Positions 1 to 8,516 of a stretch of 19,606 nt of DNA are shown here, one piece after another. The notes below the pieces were generated by a model. The model was given only the letters and a program-made list of their open reading frames with translations, was not told the DNA's origin and searched no databases. Position 1 is the stretch's first letter. Each line of letters begins with the position of its first letter. This stretch comes from DAOPXV01 sp035352535 (GTDB lineage Bacteria > Muiribacteriota > UBA9980), in the NCBI GenBank assembly GCA_964545075.1, contig CAZJFS010000077.1, positions 1 to 19,606 on the forward strand, in the 5' to 3' direction. The translations under genes and the position numbers were made by a program.

Positions 1-2168
1 ACGACGATATTCCGCAGAGCGGCGGTCAGTCAACTTTAAAGATAAACACTAAATTCGGCGCTTTTCAAAATTTTGACAACTTCGATATTCCAAAGGACTG
101 TCCTGACGATTCATGGGTTTCAAGCGGCGCTTTGAAATCAGCCAATATCGAGACAAAAATTAAAGAGGTTATTCCTGAAGCTAAGATAAATTTCATAAAA
201 ATAAAATTTGATACGCAGAAAAAGGTCGACGATAATCTTACCTTCGGTATATTGACGATATCCTGCCAGGCAGAATACAGGAGCGCCAAGCGCACGGTTT
301 CCGTCCAGAAACAGGTGGAACTATACCGCGATCTTTCCGTCATGTATCAATATTCATTTGCCGTGAACGAAGATAAGGCCACTCAGGAAATTCTTGCGCG
401 GCGCAAAAATACCGGGGGATTATTTAATGGCGGCGGTATCAGCATTGGTTGGACTTCCAGCTATGTGCCGCAAACTTTGATCGTCAATAATGGCGTGAAA
501 TGGGCCGACTCGGCCAACACAAAACTTCCGGCCAAAATATTCGGCAGAAAATTAGTTGTGGAATTGAATGAAACCAGAGATGCCGCATTACTAATGGCGA
601 TACCGTCGGCAATGTCTTCATTGGTGACTGAAGGACTTGAGTCCGTCAGCCTGCTGATAAAGTTGTGTTCGAAAGATGTCGACACCAAGCTTGCGACTGT
701 AGGCTTAACCAAAGGCCACAATGGCGGGAAATCGCCGATGATTGACAAAATTCAGCATACCGGCGTACCTCTCGGGCTCTCCGGCTTCTTAACTGAGATA
801 AACCCTGCGAATTATGTTCTTTCTGAAGTTGATTATCCAACCGGGTGGAGCGAGCTTGGAAATCAGCTCGCGGGCTTTGTAGCTTCTACCGGCGGCTCAC
901 GTGGCAACGTCGATTTGACCGGCCATTTTCCGCCTATGGGATGGTTCGCCAAGGCGTTCGATTTTGTTGCCGGCGGCTTTCGAACGCTCTTTGGAATTCC
1001 TGACTCGCCTACCGTGCATAATTTAATATACGGCGATGTTCAAAGGCGATATGGCGAACTCACATCCGGCTGGGGCGGCGCCCTTTTAAGTAAAAACGAA
1101 AAAAGAATAGAGCCATATGATTTTGAATTGCCTCTGCCTCCTATCGTTCCCGCGGACATCATCGGCAACAACGGCCAGTTGACATATCTCTATGACAAGG
1201 ATACTTATAAACGCATGGCCATGAGACATGACATATGCGTTAATAATATTGACTTGACAAACAACAATTCTCTGAAGGGCGAAAAAATACCGCATGTATT
1301 TGATTCCGCCACCAACAATAAATTATTCGAAGAACGCAAATATATAGGTGAAGCGGCATGGGGACTCTTAAAAGCCGAAAAATCCTATAAAAATGTCGTT
1401 TGGCGTCCTTTCTGGGGCTGGGCCGACACCGCCGACCAGTGTGAAAAAGAATTTCCCTGGTATGATTTCGTCAAGGTTGGAAAAAACGTTTTTACGGCGG
1501 CCACGCTGGATTCTAAATTTGCGATGCATGTGAACGGAATTTATTTCGTTGACGGCGACGCGCTTGTCGAAGGTTTTTACAAAGGGCGCGGCGCGATCGT
1601 CGCTACCGGGAATATAATCATTGCCGGCCAGATATTGAGACATTCCGACGACGGCGTTTTCGACGCCGGTTGCCAGAGTAATTATGAATTTCTTCGCGGA
1701 TGCAATAACTGCCTGCAGCTGATCGCTCTCGGCACGGCGCCGGCGACGCAAAGTCAGGCGTATCCGGGAGCCACCGGAAAGATCATTTTCGCCCCTCACG
1801 CATATAACAAGGAACATTATGCCAGTTTGTTCAGCGGTTTTCAGTCATATTTTTCAAAACGCCCATATGTCAGAATCGATGCGTATATGTACGGAAAGAA
1901 CGGCATGATGATGGACGACGATTCTAGAAAAGACGGATTTAAAGTGTTCGGCGGTACGGACAACACCTTTATGGCGATATTTGGAAATTATACCTGCCAG
2001 GAAATCAACTGGAAAGAAGAAGGCGTGACTGATATGTATCCGGACAAGATCATAATAAACACATTTCAGAAATGGATAGATATAATCAAGGATACGCTCG
2101 ATAAAAAATATTGCACGATAAATTATAACGTAAGTAATTCCGATAATTTCATCCAGCAAAAAGACTAG
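1..2168 (+). CDS. Long pilus-associated-type secreted protein of unknown family (5' end missing)
   Basis: The reading frame is open from base 3 to a TAG at 2166-2168, giving 721 visible residues, so the true start lies left of the window. An in-frame TTG at 132 is not needed as a start. I do not recognise a named family. Around visible residues 515-545 there is a short-strand, glycine-spaced stretch (YFVDGDALVEG, then GRGAIVATGNIIIAG). It resembles the turn-rich segments of bactofilin-like and PilX/PilY-neighbouring surface proteins. Early in the visible part, a strand-rich stretch (LTISCQAEYRSAKRTVSVQKQ) resembles the beta part of large pilin-like proteins. Just downstream lie a membrane-anchored TPR-like gene and two minor prepilins, 22 bases or more apart and in the same direction. 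This suggests an envelope or pilus role, which is inference. The presence of a gene is certain; the function is not. Confidence 0.85.
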   Translation, partial: DDIPQSGGQSTLKINTKFGAFQNFDNFDIPKDCPDDSWVSSGALKSANIETKIKEVIPEAKINFIKIKFDTQKKVDDNLTFGILTISCQAEYRSAKRTVSVQKQVELYRDLSVMYQYSFAVNEDKATQEILARRKNTGGLFNGGGISIGWTSSYVPQTLIVNNGVKWADSANTKLPAKIFGRKLVVELNETRDAALLMAIPSAMSSLVTEGLESVSLLIKLCSKDVDTKLATVGLTKGHNGGKSPMIDKIQHTGVPLGLSGFLTEINPANYVLSEVDYPTGWSELGNQLAGFVASTGGSRGNVDLTGHFPPMGWFAKAFDFVAGGFRTLFGIPDSPTVHNLIYGDVQRRYGELTSGWGGALLSKNEKRIEPYDFELPLPPIVPADIIGNNGQLTYLYDKDTYKRMAMRHDICVNNIDLTNNNSLKGEKIPHVFDSATNNKLFEERKYIGEAAWGLLKAEKSYKNVVWRPFWGWADTADQCEKEFPWYDFVKVGKNVFTAATLDSKFAMHVNGIYFVDGDALVEGFYKGRGAIVATGNIIIAGQILRHSDDGVFDAGCQSNYEFLRGCNNCLQLIALGTAPATQSQAYPGATGKIIFAPHAYNKEHYASLFSGFQSYFSKRPYVRIDAYMYGKNGMMMDDDSRKDGFKVFGGTDNTFMAIFGNYTCQEINWKEEGVTDMYPDKIIINTFQKWIDIIKDTLDKKYCTINYNVSNSDNFIQQKD

Positions 2169-2190
2169 ATATATTTGAAAGGTTTTTCTT

Positions 2191-2796
2191 ATGAAAAGTA
2201 AGGCCATAATTTTTTTCAGTTTAATAATATTTATATTTACGATCGTAATTCCGGGCTATCGCTTTATATTTAAAAAATCGCCCCGCGATTCAAGATCAAG
2301 CAATAAAACCGTTAAGCTCGAGGACGAAATTGAAGAAATAAAAAGGGTGTCATCGAAAAGCCTTGGTGTCGAATCGTTCGATCCGGCTTCCGAATATGAT
2401 AAAACTTATATGGCGTGCAGGAAATCTTATGTTAAAAGTCAGGAAACCGTAAGGGCGTATAACGATTTTAACTCTAAATACATAAAGGCTACTTCGGGTA
2501 AGGCGAATAAATATTATATAATGGCCGATAAATTGCTGATGGCGGGAAATCTTGACAAGGCGGCCGACGTTCTCGTCGCGGCTTTAAAAAGCGAACCCGA
2601 TAATCAGATAATGAAATTGAAAATATATCAGAAACTTGCCATGATCGGCATGTTGAATAGAAATGATAAAACCATGTTAAAAGCGCTGCTAAGATATGTT
2701 GAAACGTGTGAAAGCCTGGATGTCGATCAAACCACTAAATCCGAGATATCCAAGCTCAAATCGGAACTTCAGAACAAATTGGCGTCAGCGCGTTAA
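2191..2796 (+). CDS. Membrane-anchored TPR-like protein in prepilin gene run
   Basis: This encodes 201 residues. A strongly hydrophobic segment at about residues 5-27 follows a short basic start and looks like a signal anchor, so the bulk should be periplasmic. Residues 28-60 are charged and likely disordered or coiled. Residues 105-155 form helix pairs with TPR-like spacing (MADKLLMAGNLDKAADVL, then ALKSEPDN). The C-terminal third is helical and charged. The ATG at 2191 is preceded by GAAAGG at 2177-2182, a good ribosome site. It starts 22 bases after the upstream stop and ends 22 bases before the PilV-like gene, so it is probably cotranscribed with the prepilins. A role as a periplasmic adaptor, like TPR pilotins or PilF-type proteins, is possible. 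However, it lacks a lipobox and has too few clear repeats to assign to such a family. Confidence 0.8.
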   Translation: MKSKAIIFFSLIIFIFTIVIPGYRFIFKKSPRDSRSSNKTVKLEDEIEEIKRVSSKSLGVESFDPASEYDKTYMACRKSYVKSQETVRAYNDFNSKYIKATSGKANKYYIMADKLLMAGNLDKAADVLVAALKSEPDNQIMKLKIYQKLAMIGMLNRNDKTMLKALLRYVETCESLDVDQTTKSEISKLKSELQNKLASAR

Positions 2797-2818
2797 ATTC
2801 TAACGGAGAAAAAATCAA

Positions 2819-3412
2819 ATGACAATCAAACGCAATAATAAACCTGATTTAAAAGCCGGCATTTCACTGATTGAAATACTTATCGCATTCGCCATTTTTA
2901 CGTGCGCTGTAATTCCCTTCGTAAACATATTGTCTTTTTCGTCCCGCGCCAACATTAAGAGTATTTATGCGATACAGGCTTCCAATCTGGCGCTTTCTCA
3001 GATGGAACAGCTCAAGCACGGCTCATCGGTGCTTGAGGTTCCGCCATTTAAAGCCGTTTATACCGGTTACGCCGCCCTGCAATATCTTATCGTGCAAAAA
3101 ACAGGAACGTCGGCCGACTGGGCGGAATATACCAAAACCATCGCTTACGGAAAAATTCCCGGTTATCCTAACTATAAAATGGATATTTCAATATCTTTCT
3201 TTCCGGTCAAGACTTTTAAAATAGTTAACTTTCCGCCGATGATCATGGATGACGCTTCGGGGCTTCCGACCGCCGTTACGCAACCCAAGGAAGAAGCCGA
3301 ATATGAAAAACTGACATCGCGCATTCAGATAAATGTCACTGTATCATGGATCGAGCCTGAAAATAAAAAGGAACTTTCGTTCAAAGCTTTTACAATAGTT
3401 ACAAAGCCATAA
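2819..3412 (+). CDS. Minor prepilin-like protein, PilV/GspI-like
   Basis: This encodes 197 residues with a class III prepilin leader. A 14-residue basic leader ends at Gly14, followed by ISLIE with Glu19 at mature position +5 and a hydrophobic helix to about residue 42. Prepilin peptidase should cut after Gly14 and methylate Ile15. The helix continues into AIQASNLALSQMEQL (from about residue 51), a pattern typical of PilV/GspI minor pilins. The rest is beta-rich, ending in strands of the ITVSWIEPE type. ATG is at 2819, with CGGAGAA (2804-2810) as ribosome site. It is followed after 31 bases by the PilW-like gene, matching the usual PilV-PilW or GspI-GspJ order. Minor pilins of this kind prime the pilus or pseudopilus at the inner membrane. 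Whether it serves a pilus or a type II secretion pseudopilus cannot be decided here. Confidence 0.85.
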   Translation: MTIKRNNKPDLKAGISLIEILIAFAIFTCAVIPFVNILSFSSRANIKSIYAIQASNLALSQMEQLKHGSSVLEVPPFKAVYTGYAALQYLIVQKTGTSADWAEYTKTIAYGKIPGYPNYKMDISISFFPVKTFKIVNFPPMIMDDASGLPTAVTQPKEEAEYEKLTSRIQINVTVSWIEPENKKELSFKAFTIVTKP

Positions 3413-3443
3413 TAAAATTTAATTTTGATCAAAGGACTATATT

Positions 3444-4238
3444 ATGCCGCAAAAGAATATTAAAAACAACAGTTATAAAGGATTCACCGTCGTAGAGATT
3501 ATGATCGGCGTTTTCATATTTGCGCTTTTGTTCATGGGCTTTAACGAATTCATGATGCACGGCCGCCGTCAGGCCGAAAACCTGTTTCAAAAAGGCGATA
3601 ATTTAAGGGAAACAAGGCTTGCGTTACAATGGTTCGAGAAGGACGTCAGAAGTTCGGCTGAAATTTTAGAGTATGATGAAAATCAGGACAGGATAACCAT
3701 GACGCTCAAACACGTCAAGGAAATAAAGGCCAACGTCGATCCAATCACCAGCGATACGATGGTTTACGATTACATAATTTACACGTTTTATCTCAAAGCG
3801 CAAAGCGTCAATGGAAAAGACTTCAAGCCGCTCTATTTCGTGCGCGCCCAGACCGATACTTTGCCCGCCGCCGGAGCGATGGCTTCCGATAATATCCTGC
3901 TTAAAAGCGGCAAGGACAATATCACCGAAAATCCGATCGGCGTTTTGCCAAATCATGAATTTGTTATCGACGGCGTTGGAACGGTAAAAAAAGAAAGTAA
4001 ATTTTTCGTGATCGATACTAATTACTATGTGAATGTGGCGTTTGACGATGCTGTTACGCAGGAAAAGAAAGATGAAATGGTGGCGAAGGCGACTTACAAG
4101 GGCAAATATAACGGATCCGCCGTCGGTTATACCGATATCAAAAATTCGGCCGGCGTATGGCTTCAGTTTATAATCGGAGACAACAACAAAAACGTCTATT
4201 TTTTCAATCAGATCATATACTTGCGCACTAAAATGTAA
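3444..4238 (+). CDS. Minor prepilin-like protein, PilW/GspJ-like
   Basis: This encodes 264 residues with the prepilin motif KG|FTVVE: Gly13 precedes the cut, and Phe14 is the mature +1 with Glu18 at +5. The hydrophobic helix runs to about residue 33. The following stretch LRETRLALQWFEKDVRSSAE (about residues 54-73) is characteristic of PilW/GspJ. The remaining 190 residues are beta-rich with an inserted, lysine-rich middle section. That makes the protein somewhat longer than typical GspJ (about 200 residues) and closer to PilW. ATG at 3444 has AAAGGA at 3431-3436. It is the last plus-strand gene before a convergent heptosyltransferase gene. No hairpin terminator is visible in the 68-base gap (4239-4306), so the two transcripts may end head to head without a stem-loop. 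Confidence 0.85.
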   Translation: MPQKNIKNNSYKGFTVVEIMIGVFIFALLFMGFNEFMMHGRRQAENLFQKGDNLRETRLALQWFEKDVRSSAEILEYDENQDRITMTLKHVKEIKANVDPITSDTMVYDYIIYTFYLKAQSVNGKDFKPLYFVRAQTDTLPAAGAMASDNILLKSGKDNITENPIGVLPNHEFVIDGVGTVKKESKFFVIDTNYYVNVAFDDAVTQEKKDEMVAKATYKGKYNGSAVGYTDIKNSAGVWLQFIIGDNNKNVYFFNQIIYLRTKM

Positions 4239-4306
4239 CCTTTTAAATTTTTATTCAACCGCGCATGAGAATTTATTTTTGCCGTTTATTATAGTCGGAA
4301 TTAAAC

Positions 4307-5386
4307 TTAAATAAGCTTTATTATATTTTCCAATACCGCGCATGCGTCGATATTTTTGATGCATGCGTTCGTATTTAAACGGCATGTTTTTTTGAAGCAG
4401 TGCTGGCATGGCAGTTTTAATGTTACCGTTTCTGCTTTTTCTCCAACCGGGGCGCACCTTGCAGGGTCCGAAGCGCCGAATAAAGCTACGGTCGGCTTTT
4501 CAAGTATATATGCGGCATGAAGCGCGAATGAATCACCGGAAACGGTTATGTCCGCTCGATCAAGGATAGCGAAAACCTCGCGCAGTGTGGTAGGCGGTGA
4601 AAGCATTGCTCCCGGGCCTGCTTCGGCCGCTATTTTTTCTGCGGATGAAAGTTCGGCCGGCCCCCATAGCAAAATGAAAAGAGCTTTAACAAGACGCGGG
4701 TCGCGCCTTGAAAGCTGTATAAGCTCTATCCATTTTTCAACCGGCCAGGTCTTGGTGGCCCAGTTGGTGAATGGATTTAAAACGATAACCCTATCGAATT
4801 CAAATTTTTTTCGAGCCTCGACGAAAAATGAGTCGGCCATTTCGCGGTCTTCAATCGGGATGCTAAGCTTTATTGGCATTTTCCCGATCTCGCCGCCGGT
4901 CGCTTTTGAGGCGAGCATGAGGGAGCGGTAAAATATTTTTGTGGAAAGTCCTTCGGCAAAAGGTTTTTCGGCATCGATAAGATCCGTTTGAAATATGTTG
5001 TTCATTTCGCGGGAATCGTGTCCGCCCGGTTTGAATGAAAACCGTTTCTTCGATTTCGACGCGAACGCGATAAAACCGCTTTTGAAAAGTCCCTGAAAAT
5101 CAATTGAAAGATCGTATTTTTCGGCGCGAAGCTCGCCCAAAAACCGGCGGAGAGCCACAAATCTTTCCGAAAGCGGCCTCGTTTTATCTTTTAACGTTTT
5201 TCCGGGAAATATAATTTTTTTATTAACGCCTGGAAGAAGGTCTAAGAGCGATGAAAAACGTGCGTCGACGACCCAGTCGATCGAAGAATCGGGAAATTTA
5301 TTTAAAAGATAAAAAAAAGCCGGGAACGTCAAAACTAAGTCTCCGGCGGATGAAAGCCTTATTATAAGTATTTTGGAATATGCCAT
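4307..5386 (-). CDS. GT9 heptosyltransferase (LPS core WaaF/WaaC-like)
   Basis: This encodes 359 residues from the chosen ATG at 5386. The family opening KILIIRLSSAGDLVLTFP starts at residue 5, as in WaaF/WaaC. A DFQG-LFKSG stretch (about 96) follows, then NPFTNWATKTWPVEKW (about 204-219), SGDSFALHAA (283-292) and LFGASDP. A C-terminal cysteine-rich stretch (five Cys between about 327 and 349, starting CQHCFKKTC) is also common in this family. The expected role is transfer of a heptose or similar sugar from an ADP-sugar donor to lipid A-core at the cytoplasmic face. A longer reading from GTG at 5410 would place the start inside a terminator stem, so ATG 5386 is preferred. It has no Shine-Dalgarno and lies only four bases after the U-tract of the ferredoxin terminator. 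Acceptor specificity cannot be read from the sequence. Confidence 0.88.
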   Translation of the reverse strand: MAYSKILIIRLSSAGDLVLTFPAFFYLLNKFPDSSIDWVVDARFSSLLDLLPGVNKKIIFPGKTLKDKTRPLSERFVALRRFLGELRAEKYDLSIDFQGLFKSGFIAFASKSKKRFSFKPGGHDSREMNNIFQTDLIDAEKPFAEGLSTKIFYRSLMLASKATGGEIGKMPIKLSIPIEDREMADSFFVEARKKFEFDRVIVLNPFTNWATKTWPVEKWIELIQLSRRDPRLVKALFILLWGPAELSSAEKIAAEAGPGAMLSPPTTLREVFAILDRADITVSGDSFALHAAYILEKPTVALFGASDPARCAPVGEKAETVTLKLPCQHCFKKTCRLNTNACIKNIDACAVLENIIKLI

Positions 5387-5390
5387 CTTA

Positions 5391-5438
5391 AAAAACAATA
5401 TGGCCAACACGATTTTAAAAAAAGAACGTGTTGGCCAT
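5391..5438 (-). terminator. Intrinsic terminator downstream of the ferredoxin gene
   Basis: A perfect 12-bp stem pairs ATGGCCAACACG (5400-5411) with CGTGTTGGCCAT (5427-5438) across a 15-base A/T loop. Read on the minus strand, the stem is followed by TATTGTTTTTT, a good U-tract. It begins 18 bases after the ferredoxin stop. On the plus strand there is no T-run after the stem, so it works in one direction. The U-tract ends four bases before the heptosyltransferase ATG. Confidence 0.85.
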
Positions 5439-5456
5439 TATAAAAGATTTTAAATA

Positions 5457-5630
5457 TTATTTCATCGATATAGCGCTTACAGGGCAGCTATCGATAGCTT
5501 CCTGAACTTTTGCCTTATCGCCGTTCTGATTTATAACTTTCGCCGTGCCGTCGTCTCCGACTTTGAATATGGCAGGAGCGCTATCGGCGCAAATTCCGCA
5601 ACCCGTGCAATCGTTACTAATAACTATCAT
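5457..5630 (-). CDS. Small single [4Fe-4S] ferredoxin
   Basis: A 57-residue ORF, found by reading the minus strand by hand. Cys8, Cys11 and Cys14 form CTGCGIC, and Cys49 lies in DSCP. This is the arrangement of a monocluster bacterial ferredoxin: CxxCxxC, then a distant CP. The intervening residues 22-47 (IFKVGDDG..., then KVQEAID) match the short acidic Thermotoga/Clostridium-type folds in which the second cluster site has been lost. The product should be a soluble low-potential electron carrier; its partner is not evident, as no oxidoreductase is adjacent. ATG at 5630 has a perfect AGGAGG at 5639-5644, eight bases away, predicting strong translation. It appears monocistronic, with a candidate promoter and leader hairpin upstream and an intrinsic terminator just downstream. 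Confidence 0.92.
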   Translation of the reverse strand: MIVISNDCTGCGICADSAPAIFKVGDDGTAKVINQNGDKAKVQEAIDSCPVSAISMK

Positions 5631-5660
5631 TTTATTGGCCTCCTAGATAATTCTTTTTGC

Positions 5661-5706
5661 TTCCGGATGAAACAGCCTTATTAAAACAAACCGGTTTTAT
5701 CCGGAA
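5661..5706 (-). promoter_or_regulatory. Inverted repeat in the ferredoxin leader
   Basis: TTCCGGATGAAAC (5661-5673) pairs with GTTTTATCCGGAA (5694-5706) over 13 positions with one G-T wobble and a 20-base spacer. It lies between the candidate promoter and the AGGAGG ribosome site of the ferredoxin gene. No T-run follows on the minus strand, so it is not a typical terminator. It may be a 5' mRNA stabilising or regulatory stem, or a DNA operator. Pairing is seen directly; function is inferred. Confidence 0.45.
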
Positions 5707-5718
5707 AACATTATGAAA

Positions 5719-5748
5719 ATTTTAACACAAAAATGTGAAAAAAGCCAA
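5719..5748 (-). promoter_or_regulatory. Candidate sigma-70-type promoter for the ferredoxin gene
   Basis: On the minus strand TTGGCT (5743-5748) is followed after 18 bases by TAAAAT (5719-5724). This would start transcription near 5712 and give a leader of about 80 bases that contains the 5661-5706 hairpin. The rest of the divergent gap, to 5891, is A/T-rich. A weak plus-strand pair, TTGTTT (5802-5807) and AATAAG (5825-5830), might serve the pilC-pilQ run, but I cannot fix that promoter. Confidence 0.35.
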
Positions 5749-5891
5749 TATAAATTTTAAAAAAATCAAAAACCTTATTTTATATAAAACCCTTAAATAA
5801 ATTGTTTTTCATACCGATATTAAAAATAAGCTTTATTACTAATATATTAACGGCAATATTTTATTAATTTCATAAAAAGGAAAAAGAGATT

Positions 5892-7256
5892 ATGAAAATT
5901 TCAAAAACAGCTATTTTATTCAAAAATTTCCTGCTTTTATCAGCTATCGCGGTTATAGTTTTTATTTGCCCGCCGGTCGTTACCGCGCAGATAATAGGTT
6001 CCGCATCGCTTGACGGTTTTGTGACCGACGAAGCGACATCCGAACCGGTCTCAGGCGCCGTGGTGACGGTCCGCGACAGGGTTACGAAGACGGAGAGGGA
6101 CGGCAAATTTAAGGCTGCAAATCTTATCATAGGCCGTGTTATCGTTGAAGTAAAACATAAAGACTATGATAATTACAACGAATCCATATCCATCGCGAGG
6201 GGCGAAAATTCATTTAACATAAAATTGCGCCCTAAAACCGGCCGTATGGCTCTCTCTAATGCGATAATCGCTAAAAAGGCTCTTTCCAATGCGAAATCAA
6301 ATATGATTGAAGAAGACTGCCCCGCTTATTCGGGCGGACATATTGCTTCCGTTCCGACGCTCGAAGAGAGTATGCAGGTTTCACGCGAAGAGAAAAATCG
6401 TAATATCAAAAAAACTTTCGCGGCTTTAAAACCGTCTAAAGATACAATATTTGTAGCTGGAAAGGTCGTGGATATGATATCCGGCATTCCTATTTCACGC
6501 GCTAAAGTAATGGTGGACGATGAAGTATATTTTTCTGATACGAACGGTGAATTCATTTCAAAAACGATAAACAAAGCTCAGGTGACGGTGCGCGCAGAAT
6601 CTCCGAATCATACGGCTTATGAAAGCAGCATAAAAATCGGCACCGGTCGCAACAAGCTGAAGATACTTTTAATGCCGAGCGAACGCGAGGCCAACCTTAT
6701 AAGCCATAACGGAGTCGAAAGAAACGCTACGCTCGAATACACCAAATACGCTCAGAAATATTCGAGTATGTACGGAACGGTAAGAAACGCCAGAACGCAC
6801 GAACCTATCGCGAACGCTACCATAGTAATAGGGTCTAAAAACGGAAAAACCAACAAAGAGGGTCATTACATCGTTGACGGGCTTCCTCTCGGATTCGCCG
6901 ATGTCACCGTTATCGCGGGAAAATATGGATTATACAAAGGCAAGGTTAACGTTGCGGAAGTAAGCGTTAAAAACGATATAGCGCTTTCTCCTGAAGAAAA
7001 AACGGGAAATGTAACGGGTACGGTTTTAGAAAAAGAGTCGGGTAAAGCCGTATACGGCGCTCGCGTTCAGATCTCCGACAGGATCGTCGTGACTGATACT
7101 TTTGGAAATTTCTCGATACCATCGGTTCCTTTCGATTATTACAATATGATTGTCGAGCAGAAAGGCTATCAGAAAGCTGAAAAATCGATATCGGTGAACC
7201 AGGAAAGCGTAAATTTCACGGTTGAACTCGCCGATGAGTTCCCGGGAGTGAAATAA
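5892..7256 (+). CDS. Exported protein of four carboxypeptidase-regulatory-like domains
   Basis: This encodes 454 residues. An N-terminal hydrophobic segment (about 9-30) ending near VTAQ looks like a Sec signal peptide. Four copies of a beta-sandwich module of the CarboxypepD_reg type follow at about residues 40-114, 188-262, 294-367 and 374-447. Each shows a G.V.D..SG.P...A.V start, a DTNGEF or DTFGNF-type turn, and a late strand pair. A charged, less ordered linker (115-187) separates copies one and two. No peptidase, TonB-receptor or catalytic residues are present, so it is a structural or binding protein of the periplasm or outer surface. ATG at 5892 has AAGG (5877-5880) and AGAG just upstream. 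It begins the run with pilC (19-base gap) and pilQ, implying a partner role with the secretin or pilus; this is inference from context. Confidence 0.85.
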   Translation: MKISKTAILFKNFLLLSAIAVIVFICPPVVTAQIIGSASLDGFVTDEATSEPVSGAVVTVRDRVTKTERDGKFKAANLIIGRVIVEVKHKDYDNYNESISIARGENSFNIKLRPKTGRMALSNAIIAKKALSNAKSNMIEEDCPAYSGGHIASVPTLEESMQVSREEKNRNIKKTFAALKPSKDTIFVAGKVVDMISGIPISRAKVMVDDEVYFSDTNGEFISKTINKAQVTVRAESPNHTAYESSIKIGTGRNKLKILLMPSEREANLISHNGVERNATLEYTKYAQKYSSMYGTVRNARTHEPIANATIVIGSKNGKTNKEGHYIVDGLPLGFADVTVIAGKYGLYKGKVNVAEVSVKNDIALSPEEKTGNVTGTVLEKESGKAVYGARVQISDRIVVTDTFGNFSIPSVPFDYYNMIVEQKGYQKAEKSISVNQESVNFTVELADEFPGVK

Positions 7257-7275
7257 AAGGCGAATAAGAACGTAA

Positions 7276-8487
7276 ATGCCAATATTTGAATATAAAGCCA
7301 AGAACAACGAGAATATAATAGTCGACGACGTTATTTACGCCGTCAGTAAAGCCGCGGCCATAGCTGATCTTTCAAAACAGGACCTGGACGTTATTTCCAT
7401 CGATGTAAAAGGCGAAGGCACTTTTATCAGCGAGATGATGCTCTGGACCACGATAAGCCTTAGCGATCTGGCTAAATTCACAAGATATTTCTCGGTATTG
7501 ATAAAAGGAAATGTCAACCTGCTCGAAGCGCTTGGCATACTTGAAGCGGAATCGAAAAACAGGCTTCTTAAAAAGATCATAAGGGACGTTTGCCAACAGG
7601 TTGAAGGCGGTAAACCGCTGCATGTGGCATTTTCGGCCCATAAAAAACACGTCCCCAAAATTTTCATCGATCTTGTCAGGGTGGGAGAGCTTTCGGGTAA
7701 ATTATACGAATGTTTTATGCGCATAACCGATTATCTCGAAAAGACGATCGAATTCAGAAGAAAATTGCGCGATGCATTAAGTTATCCAGTGTTTTTGCTG
7801 GTTTTTATATTTGTCCTCGTTACATACGTCGTGACGCTTTTAATACCAAGATTTGAAGAAATATATAAATCGATGGGTGGAGAGCTTCCAATGCCGACTC
7901 AAATTCTTCTTGCGGTAGGGCATTTTTCGAGAACATATTTCTGGATGATACTCGGCGCAATATTTATTCTTATAACGATTTATATTGAGATCAATTCGAC
8001 GCGTACGGGAAAAAAGATCATCGACAGGCTGATGATGAAAGCTCCGATAATGGGACTGCTAATTATTCAATATAACTTCACGCAGTTTATAAAAAGCTTG
8101 AATATGTTGTTTTTTTCAGGCTATACTTTTCTCAACTCGTTGAAGGAATCGGCGGCCACCGTTGAAAATCTGGCTCTTATGGATGAATTAAATACGGTCT
8201 GTACCAGCATAGAGAACGGCGTTTCAATTTATGACTCTTTCAAAAAAAGTAAATATTTGCCGACATTTACGGTAAGTATGTTGAGAGTCGGCGAAAAATC
8301 GAATACGCTTTACGAAATGCTTGAAACAATAGTCGCTTTTAATGAAAGGGAACTAGATTACGCAACAACGACGTTTTTAAGGATAATGGAACCTTTAATA
8401 ATAGTGGCGCTGGCGTTTGTCGTGGGCCTGGTTCTTTTTGCGGCATATCTGCCCGTACTTTCAATGTCGCGGCTCATCAAAGTTTAA
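7276..8487 (+). CDS. pilC: Type IV pilus/type II secretion inner-membrane platform protein PilC/GspF
   Basis: This encodes 403 residues, the usual length for the family. The start MPIFEYKAKN is the family's typical opening. Two GspF domains lie at about 65-190 and 267-390. Membrane segments are at about 171-193, 220-240 and 372-395. Family marks include LAKFTRYFSVLIKGNVNLLEAL (about 65-86), VRVGELSGKL (135-144) and its copy MLRVGEKSNTL (335-345). In the known machines this protein sits at the base of the pilus and is driven by the assembly ATPase, which is not encoded here. ATG at 7276 has AAAGG 15 bases upstream, rather far, so coupling to the preceding gene is likely. The following pilQ begins 29 bases after the stop. 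PilC is chosen over GspF because the neighbouring secretin has a PilQ-like AMIN start; the distinction is moderate. Confidence 0.95.
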   Translation: MPIFEYKAKNNENIIVDDVIYAVSKAAAIADLSKQDLDVISIDVKGEGTFISEMMLWTTISLSDLAKFTRYFSVLIKGNVNLLEALGILEAESKNRLLKKIIRDVCQQVEGGKPLHVAFSAHKKHVPKIFIDLVRVGELSGKLYECFMRITDYLEKTIEFRRKLRDALSYPVFLLVFIFVLVTYVVTLLIPRFEEIYKSMGGELPMPTQILLAVGHFSRTYFWMILGAIFILITIYIEINSTRTGKKIIDRLMMKAPIMGLLIIQYNFTQFIKSLNMLFFSGYTFLNSLKESAATVENLALMDELNTVCTSIENGVSIYDSFKKSKYLPTFTVSMLRVGEKSNTLYEMLETIVAFNERELDYATTTFLRIMEPLIIVALAFVVGLVLFAAYLPVLSMSRLIKV

Positions 8488-8516
8488 AAATATTTAAAAA
8501 TAAAAGTGAGGTCAGA

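Noticed and set aside
1368..1817. Minus-strand ORF of 149 codons opposite the left-edge gene
   Set aside because: The plus frame is open for over 720 codons with coherent protein features; the opposite ORF is Arg-rich shadow sequence.
5387..5410. GTG start at 5410 for the heptosyltransferase
   Set aside because: The extra eight codons lie in the ferredoxin terminator stem and U-tract. The family opening begins right after the ATG at 5386.
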